Notes under the pieces: generated by a model | Told to the model about the DNA's origin: nothing | Database searches by the model: none | What the model saw: the letters and a program-made list of their open reading frames with translations, nothing else | Shown here: positions 44,099 through 53,149 of the stretch, piece after piece | Layout of the letters: each line of letters opens with the position of its first letter | Numbering within the stretch: the first letter of the stretch is position 1 | Assembly (NCBI GenBank): GCA_004563195.1 | Contig: SFTJ01000019.1 | Coordinates: forward strand, 1-57,940 | Length of the DNA stretch: 57,940 nucleotides | Direction: 5' to 3' | Source of the DNA: a bacterium | Lineage (GTDB): Bacteria; Bacteroidota; Bacteroidia; Bacteroidales; Muribaculaceae | Made by a program: the position numbers and the translations under genes

Positions 44099-47089
44099 TT
44101 ATTTTTCGAAGAACTTGAGCACGCTCTGCATTAGCTGGTTGCGGCTTTCGGCACTTCTTATGATTTCAAAGGGCATACCCATCACTACGGTGCGATAGCC
44201 GCCCATATCGGCTGCTATGCCTGCCGGGATGTTGTTCTCGCCGTAACGGAATATGGTCTTGCCTTTATCGTCGGCGGGTATCACTCCGTCGGGCGATTCC
44301 ACACAGTATACTTCTTCGTTGAGTGTCTGGCAGAACTCATATTCGCTGCCGTAGGCAAACTCTCTATAGGGGCTTGCCACGGTGTAGAACTTGCCTTGTG
44401 TGGCGGCTCTGCCCACGCGCCAATTGTAGCCGAGCACTCTGCTCGCAAAGTCTTGCTCTGCCTTGCCCGATGTGATGCCGTCCCACACATCGCTTGCCAC
44501 ATAGGCACCGGTGAGCATCACATTGCCTCCGGCTGCGGTGTAGGTTCGCAGCGCGTCCATCAGCGCTGCACTATAGAGTTTATAGCGATTGGGCACGGCT
44601 CCGCGTCCCACTTTTATCTCTTTCTGCTTGCCGGCTATGATGTCTACGGCACAATAGCCACCAAGGTCTATGCCTTGCTCCACTGCCTTTACGCTTGTAG
44701 ACACAAACGAATAGCCTACCGCCATTATTGCTTCGCCATGCAGGTAGGGATAGTCGAATGTATTGCCTGCTATTACCTTGGTCTCATAGTTACTGTGGCT
44801 GCCGCCAAATCCTGCTGCATCGTCGTCGCGCCACGGCAAGTTGCGGCGGAACTCAAATTGCGACCCGATGTGCGAAATATCGTATTTATATGGCACGCCG
44901 GAATCTTTGTCGTTGAGAAATCCCGCATAGCAACTGTCGCCTTCGCCTAAAGCAAACGAGTCGGGGCCGCTTATTCGTGTAAAGGCGTTAACCACCATCA
45001 CTGTGCCCTTAGAGGCGGGTGCCACACCCAACGAAAGCACTTCGGAATCGAAACTGCGTCCGCCTTGGTTCATTGCCACCACCTTATAACTGTGTATCTT
45101 GTTGTCGCTAATGCGCACCTTATATTGTGGCTCTCTCACCACTGCCACTTCCACAAATGCGCCTCTATCGATACGCTCGAGCACCACATAGCTCTCGGCT
45201 TCTGCTTTGGCGCATTGCTTATCGTGTGTGGGTTGCCATGTGAGCACATACTCGCCGTTGCCACCGTCGGTTATGGCAAACGAGTTGACGGGCAATGGCT
45301 GCACCATATAGTCGCGGCCATCGCGCTTGGCTATAAACTCAAGCATACCTTTATATATAGCGCGGCTAACGGTGAAACGGAATGTTGGGTCCAATCCGTA
45401 GCGCATATCGGCAAAATTCTGATGCGAGAGGAGTTCGAGCAACATTGTTGGCACTTCGGGTACGCGGGCTTCGTAGTACGACTTGTCCCACATGCCGCGA
45501 CGGCTCCAATCGGGCTCAAACAGTGCTCGCACATCGTTGCAGATGTTGGTGGAGATAAAGTTGGTGAGATGGCGAGAATATCCGCGTGGCGTGCCATCGG
45601 CATAGTTGCCGAAATCGTTGCTCATATATATGCCTAGCGTGCCCACAATGCTGTCGTTGGGCGTAGTGCCGGCATCGCTGTGAAATGCAAATGCCAGGTC
45701 GACGGGGATATTCAAACCGGCGCGCTCGGGCAACACTGCTGAGCCTCCTGCAAGCCAGTTAACCCACTCGGCTCGGCTGCGATAATCGTCGTTATAGTCG
45801 TTGGTGAGTTGCGATAGTGTGTAAACCGAGTCGGGTGCGCCTGCCCACTGCAGCCAGTAGCGAGAGCCTTCGGTAAAGCGGGGATATCCCGATGTCATAT
45901 AGGGATAATCGATGTTTTCGTCGTAGGTGTATTTCACTTGCTCATCGGCTTCGGGCTTCTTCACGCGGCGAGCCACATTGCCCATACCGCCGCCCACCTT
46001 CACGGCATCGGCTGTCACCACACCGTGATGCTTCGATTTGTTGCTGAGCACCACCACATCGGGGTTAAGTCCTTTTTTCAACGGGAAATGACCGAGATAT
46101 ATCCATGTGCCGCCTCCCATTTGCTGATTTATCACATAGTGTCTCGTGCCATCGAGGTAATTAACGGTGTAATGTGCGTCGCTCACACTTTCGGGCAGTG
46201 TCTTATACGACACATACACTGCATATTCGCCGTCTTCGGGCATTTCTACGCTCCAGGTGGCTGTAGATGTGCCGTCGCTGTGAGTTGCCACTTGGCGATA
46301 GCTGCCCTCGGCAAAGGGGTTCTCATAGTCGACATAATAGTCCTTTGCCCAAGCAAAACCGCAGCCTTCGCCGGTTTTCCACGCATTTTTGCCGTTTTGC
46401 TCCACATAGTAGTCTTGCGCCTTGGCGCCATCGTTGTCTACAAGCACCTCAAAACTGTGAATATCGCGATCGCGGGGACTCATCACATAGGCACCGGCAT
46501 TCTCGAGCATCGGCATCAGGAATGGAATAACATACGACTGGGTGTAAAGGTCCTCTACGGTCTGATTGAGGCGTGCGCGCTGCCACTCCCAGCGATTGAG
46601 TTTGGGCTCGAAATACCACCCGTGGCTCTGCCAGAGGGCTATCACATTGTTGCACAATCCTTGTTCGTAGTCGTAATGTGCATCGGCCACTCGCACAAAA
46701 CTTTCGTTCTCGCGAGCATATTTTTTCTCAAATTCTTTTGTGTAGTTGTCGATGTCGCGTCCTGCTATGTTGATGCTCATCTTGTGTTTGGCATACGAGG
46801 CTCCGAGCATGCTGCGGAAGCGCTTTTTCAGCCGTTCAACATCGGCTGCAGCAAATGGAACATCGCCATAAGTATCACTCAATGTTACGCTTATGGTCTT
46901 TTTCTTGCGATTGACATCTATTTTCTTTACGAAAACTTTCCCAATGCCCATCTTTGAAGGTACCGTACTCTCCAAAATGGCAGTCGCTTTATCTGTGGTT
47001 GCCTTGCCCAATGCTTCTGCTTGCACTTCGGCACTGCCGCTTATGCCCAGCACCGCTGCAACAGCTATGGCTATTATTGTCTTTTTCAT
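44099..47089 (-). CDS. Exported Amidase_3-like cell-wall amidase with golvesin-like insert
   Basis: The 996-residue protein has a signal peptide (about 1-24). An Amidase_3-like catalytic core is split: LWQSHGWYFEPKLNRWEWQ (H156, E168 as possible zinc ligands) and, after a golvesin/xanthan-lyase-like beta domain (about 222-370), FAFHSDAGTT (H470) and VPTMLLELLSHQN (E552). An FnIII-like part (about 600-690) and a C-terminal glutamine-amidotransferase-like fold (about 700-996) follow. Such proteins are often labelled xanthan lyase. I read it as an N-acetylmuramoyl-L-alanine amidase. It heads the salvage operon, 24 nt before the first GT2 gene. A -7-like TATTTTTG lies at 47161-47168. Confidence 0.78.
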   Translation of the reverse strand: MKKTIIAIAVAAVLGISGSAEVQAEALGKATTDKATAILESTVPSKMGIGKVFVKKIDVNRKKKTISVTLSDTYGDVPFAAADVERLKKRFRSMLGASYAKHKMSINIAGRDIDNYTKEFEKKYARENESFVRVADAHYDYEQGLCNNVIALWQSHGWYFEPKLNRWEWQRARLNQTVEDLYTQSYVIPFLMPMLENAGAYVMSPRDRDIHSFEVLVDNDGAKAQDYYVEQNGKNAWKTGEGCGFAWAKDYYVDYENPFAEGSYRQVATHSDGTSTATWSVEMPEDGEYAVYVSYKTLPESVSDAHYTVNYLDGTRHYVINQQMGGGTWIYLGHFPLKKGLNPDVVVLSNKSKHHGVVTADAVKVGGGMGNVARRVKKPEADEQVKYTYDENIDYPYMTSGYPRFTEGSRYWLQWAGAPDSVYTLSQLTNDYNDDYRSRAEWVNWLAGGSAVLPERAGLNIPVDLAFAFHSDAGTTPNDSIVGTLGIYMSNDFGNYADGTPRGYSRHLTNFISTNICNDVRALFEPDWSRRGMWDKSYYEARVPEVPTMLLELLSHQNFADMRYGLDPTFRFTVSRAIYKGMLEFIAKRDGRDYMVQPLPVNSFAITDGGNGEYVLTWQPTHDKQCAKAEAESYVVLERIDRGAFVEVAVVREPQYKVRISDNKIHSYKVVAMNQGGRSFDSEVLSLGVAPASKGTVMVVNAFTRISGPDSFALGEGDSCYAGFLNDKDSGVPYKYDISHIGSQFEFRRNLPWRDDDAAGFGGSHSNYETKVIAGNTFDYPYLHGEAIMAVGYSFVSTSVKAVEQGIDLGGYCAVDIIAGKQKEIKVGRGAVPNRYKLYSAALMDALRTYTAAGGNVMLTGAYVASDVWDGITSGKAEQDFASRVLGYNWRVGRAATQGKFYTVASPYREFAYGSEYEFCQTLNEEVYCVESPDGVIPADDKGKTIFRYGENNIPAGIAADMGGYRTVVMGMPFEIIRSAESRNQLMQSVLKFFEK

Positions 47090-47274
47090 ATATTTAATTA
47101 ATTCTAACTATCTAATAGTTAATGGCTTATGTAGCAATATTAAAATCGTGTACTATATTGCAAAAATAATATAAAATTTCGATTGCAATACACAATATAT
47201 AGTCAAATTTTCCTTAATTCAACATTATTTAATATTTGTACACATATTTTTTAATTATAAGAGCGATTATAATA

Positions 47275-47306
47275 AAAGCTCTCGGTGGGTCTGCACCGAG
47301 CGCTTT
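47275..47306 (-). terminator. Terminator of the upstream amidase paralogue
   Basis: Arms 47275-47287 and 47294-47306 pair over 13 positions with one mismatch (core CTCGGTG/CACCGAG, 6-nt loop); on the minus strand TTTTATT follows. It starts 10 nt after the stop of the amidase at 47316. Confidence 0.82.
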
Positions 47307-47315
47307 TTCATTCAA

Positions 47316-50315
47316 TTATCTTTCTGTGAGATAGTTAAGCACATTTTTCATTAGTAGATTGCGCACGGTTGCATCTTCCACTGTCTCGAGCGGAAATCCA
47401 GCCACTACGCTCCTATAAGTGCCCATATCTGATGCTACGGCTGCCGACATGTTGTTATCGGTGTATTTCAATATGGTAATGCCGTTCTTGCCGCTTGGCA
47501 AAATGCCATCGGGCGACTCTACGCTGTAGATATGCGCGTTGGGCGATGTGGCAAAGCGGCTATCTATGCCGCGCTTGAATGCCTGAATGGCTGTCTCGGT
47601 GCTATAGAAGCTTCCCGATGCCTCGGCTTGACTCATGCGCCATCGATAACCGAGCACTTTGCGTGCAAAATCAGTTTCTGCCTCATTGCGTTCGATTCTA
47701 TCCCAAATGTCGCTTGCCACATACGAACCGCTCACAAGCACATTTCCGCCGCCTGCAGTGTAGTCGCTTATGGCTTTTATCACTGCCGGAGTGAATATCT
47801 TGTAGCGATTGGGCACTGCTCCGCGGCCGAGGCGGGTCTCGCGCTGTTTGCCGAAGATAAAGTCGGCCACGCAGTAGTCGCTGAGCGGCAACCCGTCGGC
47901 AACCGACTGCATGCTCGCACTCACAAAACTATATCCGGCTGCCATTATGGCTTCGCCGTGCATCGCTGCATAGTCGTAGGTATTGCCTGCTGTAACTTGG
48001 GTCTCGTAGGTGGCATCGCTGGCTCCAAATCCACTCGAATCGTCGTCGTGCCACGGCTCGCTGCGGCGGAACTCAAACTGGGGCCCCACATACGAGATAT
48101 CTTCCACATAAGGCACGCCGGAGTCTTTCTTGTCGGTAAAGCCTGCCAACTGATTCTCGCCGCGATTAGTCTCAAACCAACTCGGTGCCGACACTCGGGT
48201 AAAGCCGTTGACCACCATCACCGTCCCTTTGCTCTGCGATGCCACTCCCACTGCAAGCACTTCGGAGGGGAAACTCCTGCCACCGGCATTCTCGGCTATT
48301 ATGCGATAGCTGCTCATCGTGCCCTCTTGCACACTCACTTCGCAGTAGGTATTTTCCACTATCGCCACCCGGCGGAAGGCATCGCCTTTCACTCGTTGCT
48401 CCACTATATATCGACATGGCATAGCTCCGCCCTTGGTTAGTGTGTCGGGCGTGGCTTTCCACTGCAGACGGAATCGGGTGCCGCTTACCGGGGTAATGGC
48501 AAACGAATTGACGGGCAGTGGCTGAATTTCAAATTCCCTACCGTCGCGGTTGGCGAGGAATTGCAATATACCTTTGTAGATGGCTCTGCTCACTGCGAAG
48601 CGGAACGCAGGGTCGAGGCCGTACTTCATATCGGCAAAATTGTGATGCGAGAGCAGTTCGAGCAACATAGTGGGCACTTCGGGCACGCGTGCCTCGTAGT
48701 ACGATTTATCCCACATGCCACGGCGGGTCCACTGCGGCTCATACTGTGCTCGTATGTCGTTCACCACATTGGTCATCACGGCATCGGTGAGCAGTCGCGA
48801 ATAGTTGCGTGGGGTGCCGTCGGCATAGTTGCCGAATTTATTGGTCATATATATGCCGAGGGTGCCTATAATACGGTCATCGGGGGTGGTTCCGGCATCG
48901 CTGTGGAAAGCAAATGCCATATCCACGGGTATTCCGAGTCCGCGGCGCTCGGGCAACACTTGCGACCCGCCTGCCAGCCAGTTCACCCATTCGGCGCGGC
49001 TACGGAAGTCGTCGTTATAGTCGTTGGTGAGATGCGAGAGGCTATACACCGAGTCGGGTGCGCCGGCCCATTGCAACCAATAGCGTGCCCCTTCGGTAAA
49101 TCGTGGATAACGACTTGGCTGATACTCGTAATCGATGGCTTCGTCGTATTCGTAGGGCATCTTTTCGCCGGGCACCGGTGGTTCCACGCGCCGCGATACA
49201 TTGCCCATTCCGCCACCTATCTTCACTGCATCGGCTGTAACCACTCCGCTCTCATCCGACACATTGCTCAGCGTCACCACATCGGCATTATGTCCTTTTT
49301 GCAACGGGAATTTGCCGAGATATATCCATGTGCCACCGCCCATGCGCTGATTCACCTTTATCTCGCGGCGCCCTGCAAGACTATTCACCACATAAGTGGC
49401 ATCACTAACGCTTTGGGGCAACGATTTATACGACACATATATGGCGTAGGTGCCGGCTTGGGGCATATCGGCATCCCAGTGTGCCGTGGTGGCATGTTTG
49501 CTCTTTCGGGTGGTGCGCACTTCGCGATAGGAGCCCTCTGCGAAGGGATTTTCGTATCCCTCATATTGCGCGCGACGATAGGCAAATCCGCTTTCGCTGC
49601 CTGTGCGCCATTTCTCCGAACCGTGGCGCTCGCTATAGCCGTTTTGTGCCATAGCGGCATCGTTGTCCACTATCACTTCGGTGCTGTGCATATCTCGCTC
49701 GCGGGGACTCATCACATAAGCTCCGGCATTCTCAAGCATCGGCATTAGGTAAGGCACCACATACGACTGGGTATAGAGGTCTTCCACTGTCTGCCACACG
49801 CGAGCGCGCTGCCACTCCCAGCGATTGAGTTTTGGCTCGAAATACCACCCGTGACTCTGCCACATGGCTATGATTTTGCCGGAGAGGCCTTTCTCGTATT
49901 GTCTCTCGGCATCTGTCACAAATCGGCTCGACTCGCGGGCATAACGGCTATCATATTGGGGCAAATAATTTTCTATAGCGTTTCCGGCTATGTTTAGTTG
50001 CACATCGTAATCGGCAAATTGCGGTCCTGCTGTGTTGCGCAAGGTTTGCTTTAGAGCATCGATAGTGCTGCTCGTAAACGGCACATCGGCGTAGCCTGCG
50101 CTGATGTTCACTATGATTGTCCGGGCTTCGGTGTCGGCTGTAATGCCTTCTACCTCCACCTTTCCGGTTTGCATTCCTGTGGGAACGGTAAGTAGTAATG
50201 CACGATTGGCTTCATCGGCAAGGTCGGCATTGAGCACTTGCTGTGCACTCAGCGATGCACCCACACCACTCGCCGCCAATATTAGCGCCGTAACAAGGTT
50301 GTTGATTATTTTCAT
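47316..50315 (-). CDS. Second Amidase_3/golvesin-like cell-wall amidase (paralogue)
   Basis: The 999-residue protein repeats the architecture of the next gene: signal peptide (about 1-24), N-terminal domain, SHGWYFEPKLNRWEWQRAR, golvesin-like insert, AFAFHSDAGTTPDD, VPTMLLELLSHHNFADM, FnIII-like region and amidotransferase-like end. Putative zinc and catalytic residues (His, Glu, His, Glu) are all kept. The two copies differ throughout, with strongest identity around the catalytic pieces, so the duplication is old. It has its own terminator (47275-47306) and a promoter at 50404-50437, and is therefore a separate unit from the operon below. Confidence 0.78.
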   Translation of the reverse strand: MKIINNLVTALILAASGVGASLSAQQVLNADLADEANRALLLTVPTGMQTGKVEVEGITADTEARTIIVNISAGYADVPFTSSTIDALKQTLRNTAGPQFADYDVQLNIAGNAIENYLPQYDSRYARESSRFVTDAERQYEKGLSGKIIAMWQSHGWYFEPKLNRWEWQRARVWQTVEDLYTQSYVVPYLMPMLENAGAYVMSPRERDMHSTEVIVDNDAAMAQNGYSERHGSEKWRTGSESGFAYRRAQYEGYENPFAEGSYREVRTTRKSKHATTAHWDADMPQAGTYAIYVSYKSLPQSVSDATYVVNSLAGRREIKVNQRMGGGTWIYLGKFPLQKGHNADVVTLSNVSDESGVVTADAVKIGGGMGNVSRRVEPPVPGEKMPYEYDEAIDYEYQPSRYPRFTEGARYWLQWAGAPDSVYSLSHLTNDYNDDFRSRAEWVNWLAGGSQVLPERRGLGIPVDMAFAFHSDAGTTPDDRIIGTLGIYMTNKFGNYADGTPRNYSRLLTDAVMTNVVNDIRAQYEPQWTRRGMWDKSYYEARVPEVPTMLLELLSHHNFADMKYGLDPAFRFAVSRAIYKGILQFLANRDGREFEIQPLPVNSFAITPVSGTRFRLQWKATPDTLTKGGAMPCRYIVEQRVKGDAFRRVAIVENTYCEVSVQEGTMSSYRIIAENAGGRSFPSEVLAVGVASQSKGTVMVVNGFTRVSAPSWFETNRGENQLAGFTDKKDSGVPYVEDISYVGPQFEFRRSEPWHDDDSSGFGASDATYETQVTAGNTYDYAAMHGEAIMAAGYSFVSASMQSVADGLPLSDYCVADFIFGKQRETRLGRGAVPNRYKIFTPAVIKAISDYTAGGGNVLVSGSYVASDIWDRIERNEAETDFARKVLGYRWRMSQAEASGSFYSTETAIQAFKRGIDSRFATSPNAHIYSVESPDGILPSGKNGITILKYTDNNMSAAVASDMGTYRSVVAGFPLETVEDATVRNLLMKNVLNYLTER

Positions 50316-50403
50316 TATCTCTGCGTTTAAGGTTTGGTTTGTAGCTATGTTTTTTCGCCTAAAAGCACTCGCCGCGGCTGAGCCTGTCAGGCTGTATTCT
50401 CAA

Positions 50404-50437
50404 CAAAAGTAACAAAAAAAATCCTATAACGCACAAA
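50404..50437 (-). promoter_or_regulatory. Promoter of the second amidase gene
   Basis: On the minus strand TTTG (50434-50437), 22 nt, then TACTTTTG (50404-50411). The -33 box lies in the T-tract of the kinase terminator. The leader would be about 80 nt. Confidence 0.5.
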
Positions 50438-50440
50438 AAA

Positions 50441-50466
50441 AGCCCGGCAATCATATCTTCCGGGCT
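50441..50466 (-). terminator. Terminator of the second MurK-like kinase
   Basis: AGCCCGG (50460-50466 on the minus strand) pairs with CCGGGCT (50441-50447) around a 12-nt loop, then seven T follow. It ends about 75 nt after the kinase stop. Confidence 0.87.
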
Positions 50467-50541
50467 CAAAATGTTCTATTTCTTATATGTCGACTTTCCG
50501 AGCTGATGTCTGCCCGGCACTTTGGTTATGAGAAAGGTGCT

Positions 50542-51390
50542 CTATCCCACTTCTTCGAGGCCACCATGAAAATTCACGATGCCCGGCATAGAGCGTTGTA
50601 TGATTTTCTTTATTTCCACATCGTAAATATCTGCCACCTCGCATAGCAGTTCGCTGAATGTGCATGCCACCGAACCCACGAAACATACGGGATATTTGCG
50701 GCAGTCATACTGCATGAGGTTGCGTGAAAAGAATCGCTTGAATTCGTCGCGAACTATAGTGCGCACGTAGTCATTGTCGAGATGCTCACCAAGGAAGAAC
50801 GAATAGGTGCTCAGCGTGCGGTTGGCTTTGGGATTGTTATACACCTCATCCATCACTATGTTTGGCGTAATCTCAAATTTATCGAAAAACTGCTCGCAAA
50901 GGTCCTTCGGGGCAAGGTCTTTAAGGCAATCGCTCACAAATATGCGTCCGAGTGCCGCACCACTGCCTTCATCACCAAGTATAAATCCAAGTGAACGAAC
51001 ATTCTTCACGATGTTGTGTCCGTCGTAAAGACAAGTGTTCGATCCGGTGCCTAATATGCATGCCACACCGGGTTCGTTGATCAGCAGACCTCTTGCGGCG
51101 CCAAGCAAGTCGCTCTCTACTGTGGTCGGCGTCTTAAACTGCGCCACCAGCGACGATTCGAGCATCTTCTTCTTCTCTTCGCTTGTGCATCCGGCTCCAT
51201 AGAAATGGATGTGGTCCCAACGCCGCTTAAAGAAATCTTTTGGTAAATCCAATCGAATGCAGTGACTTATCTCTCTTCGAGTCATAAAAAACGGATTAAG
51301 TCCATCGGTAATGGCATGCGATTTTACTTCATTGCCGTCTATCAAACACCATTCCGTCTTTGTAGTACTGCTTTCCGCTATAATTCTCAT
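50542..51390 (-). CDS. Second BadF/BadG-type amino sugar kinase
   Basis: The ATG at 51390 gives 282 residues (MRIIAESSTTKTEW). It has the same ATPase fold as MurK: phosphate-1 motif, ACILGTGSNTCLYDG and FILGDEGSGAALGR. The phosphate-1 acid is Glu (E6) rather than Asp. It probably phosphorylates GlcNAc or MurNAc, but specificity is not readable. It is a single-gene unit with its own promoter and terminator, upstream of the salvage locus. An in-frame start at 51498 lies upstream of the promoter and is rejected. Confidence 0.86.
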   Translation of the reverse strand: MRIIAESSTTKTEWCLIDGNEVKSHAITDGLNPFFMTRREISHCIRLDLPKDFFKRRWDHIHFYGAGCTSEEKKKMLESSLVAQFKTPTTVESDLLGAARGLLINEPGVACILGTGSNTCLYDGHNIVKNVRSLGFILGDEGSGAALGRIFVSDCLKDLAPKDLCEQFFDKFEITPNIVMDEVYNNPKANRTLSTYSFFLGEHLDNDYVRTIVRDEFKRFFSRNLMQYDCRKYPVCFVGSVACTFSELLCEVADIYDVEIKKIIQRSMPGIVNFHGGLEEVG

Positions 51391-51442
51391 GTGTAAAACT
51401 AAGATTGTTTTGGATAAGATTTGTTTCTCGTAATTTTTTTGC

Positions 51443-51473
51443 AAAAGTAATAATTCTAAAAGTATTATCAACA
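51443..51473 (-). promoter_or_regulatory. Promoter of the second kinase
   Basis: On the minus strand GTTG (51470-51473), 19 nt, then TACTTTTG (51443-51450). The leader to the ATG at 51390 would be about 45 nt. Confidence 0.6.
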
Positions 51474-51987
51474 ATTTAATGTTACTATTTTTATCCAATT
51501 TTTTACTTTCTTTTATATTTCTTTAGTTTCTTTAATTGCATTTTTGTCCTCATTCACACCGTTTATGCAGAATTGCATTGTTAATTTGTGTATTTGTATA
51601 TTAATTTTTATATAATATCAACTGCATTAGAGCATATTCTCGGCAAGATTATGTTATTTTTCAAAGCCCATTCTTGTAGATTTTACAATAAGAAAATAGA
51701 GGAATATCATCTAAAAAAATCAGTTTAGGTGTCTGCATAATTTAACACAATTTAAAAGTCTAATTGTCTGAAAACATAGCATTTAGCAATATTTCCACTT
51801 TTTGTATTCTATACACTAACCACAGACGCCTCCAAGGGCATTTTCAGTAATATATTGTCTAATAAAAATCATTTTTGCTGTCACATAGATTTTCTTCATC
51901 CTCCGTGCGGTAGCAAAAGAGAATTAAACCACCGCTTAGTCGCCCCCATGTTACCTTTTAGGTGCGATACATCGCATACCAAGAACC

Positions 51988-52093
51988 GCATCACCATCAA
52001 GGTGATGCCTATAACCGCGCTCAGCTGCCAAATTAACCGTAAAATAAATTTGCCGTATAACAGCATCACCATCAAGGTGATACCTATAACCGC
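51988..52093. repeat. Two 31-nt direct repeats with internal dyad
   Basis: Copies at 51988-52018 and 52063-52093 differ at one base. Each holds GCATCACC-ATCAA-GGTGAT(G/A)C, an 8-bp hairpin (one mismatch in copy 2), followed by CCTATAACCGC. They are 75 nt apart. Confidence 0.85.
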
Positions 52094-52139
52094 CCCACAG
52101 CCTCGGAGAGGCTGATAATCACCAACTTAGCCGTAATTA

Positions 52140-52192
52140 AGGCCTTGCCGCTTACTTCTATACAGTATAAAACTGCGATAGCGACAAGGCCT
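52140..52192. terminator. Possible terminator or RNA stem
   Basis: AGGCCTTG (52140-52147) pairs with CAAGGCCT (52185-52192), extended after one mismatch by CGC/GCG. CTTTATG follows on the plus strand. It may end an unannotated RNA from the repeat region, or the tlpA-like transcript on the other strand. Confidence 0.4.
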
Positions 52193-52331
52193 CTTTATGA
52201 AAATATCTTCAATATAAAAATACCTACTATTTTGCTGTAAAACTGCGTCATGGTGTTATGTCTGCAAGGCGAACTCTTTCTTCTGCTTCTCGGCAGCGAA
52301 ATTGTCACCCTTAGCACACGGCAAATATGAT

Positions 52332-52889
52332 TTAATTCACCTTAGAATCGATAAAGTGTACAAAATCGGCAAACACAGCCGGGTCGTAGAGTCGTGTAAG
52401 ATATATTATTTTACCACTTGCATCTATGAGCACATTGCGAGTCACGCCAGCCTCTGGCAGGGCATACTTTGAGAAAATCTCAGCTCCCGGGTCGAGGGCT
52501 ACGGGATATGTGATACCTATGGTTTCCACCATGTGTGTGGCTTTTTCTATCGGCTCATCGCGGTCGATTGCCAAAAGCACAAAGTTGGGATTATCCTTAT
52601 GCTTCTGCCATATCTCACTCTCGATGTGCGGCATCTCTTCGCGGCACACGCGGCACCAGCTGGCTGTGAATTGAAGCATAACCACCTTGCCTCGGTAGTC
52701 GGAGAGTCTCACTTCCTCGCCTGTGATGGTCTTGGCTGTGAAGTCGGGCGCTTCATCTCCTACCTTTACCACAAATCCATTCTCATCGGCTACGCTGGCA
52801 TTTGCTTCTTCACTTGTTTGTTGTTTCGCACTACACGAACTTAACATCATCACTGATGCCATTATCAGGATCATCTTAATTGCTTTCAT
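52332..52889 (-). CDS. TlpA-like thioredoxin-fold lipoprotein
   Basis: The 185-residue protein has a lipoprotein signal with lipobox LSSC (C19), a short linker, and an AhpC/TSA-TlpA domain (about 43-185): VGDEAPDFTAKTITGEEVRLSD, the active site WCRVC (C79, C82) and, before the last strands, a cis-Pro-like LPEAGVTRNVLID. It would be anchored in the envelope and reduce or exchange disulfides, perhaps for cytochrome c maturation or general thiol control. A -7-like TAACTTTG is at 52936-52943. Neighbours give no hint of the partner. Confidence 0.9.
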   Translation of the reverse strand: MKAIKMILIMASVMMLSSCSAKQQTSEEANASVADENGFVVKVGDEAPDFTAKTITGEEVRLSDYRGKVVMLQFTASWCRVCREEMPHIESEIWQKHKDNPNFVLLAIDRDEPIEKATHMVETIGITYPVALDPGAEIFSKYALPEAGVTRNVLIDASGKIIYLTRLYDPAVFADFVHFIDSKVN

Positions 52890-53149
52890 TATTTTAGTTA
52901 GTTTGGTTTTAGTGGTTAGTTTGGATTATGTTTATCAAAGTTACATAAATAAATTTTTTAATTATATACTTTTTCCTAAAAAAAGAGAGAATTTACCACC
53001 GCTTACGTTATAAAAAAGCCATTTTTCCACCGAAACCGCAATTTCACCTCAATACTTGGCAATTTGACAATCCAAAATATTCGAAATTTCATATCGCATT
53101 ATAACAGTGAAAGCCGTAACAACAAAACTTGATGTGCTCCCTTAGGAGA

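Larger units (their letters stand above)
51474..52331. other. Gene-poor region with short repeats and hairpins
   Basis: No convincing gene is visible in about 860 nt. The first 400 nt are very A/T-rich. From about 51915 on the base composition changes, and a pair of 31-nt repeats (51988-52018 and 52063-52093), a 7-bp hairpin (52098-52104/52108-52114) and a long imperfect stem (52140-52192) follow. It could hold a small RNA or a decayed element. Confidence 0.5.

Noticed and set aside
48561..49748. 395-codon open frame on the plus strand
   Set aside because: Antisense to the second amidase; similar His/Cys-rich frames occur opposite its paralogue (45938-46957) and opposite the FAD/Fe-S gene (35105-36121).
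51988..52093. CRISPR array
   Set aside because: Only two repeats, one spacer-like gap of 44 nt, repeats have their own dyads, and no cas genes nearby.
51855..52115. 86-codon open frame spanning the two 31-nt repeats
   Set aside because: The repeated peptide ITIKV(M/I)PITA merely translates the DNA repeat; no conserved domain and no good promoter.
52723..53013. 96-codon open frame on the plus strand with a hydrophobic end
   Set aside because: It overlaps the tlpA-like gene antisense for most of its length and the hydrophobic part comes from A/T-rich leader sequence.
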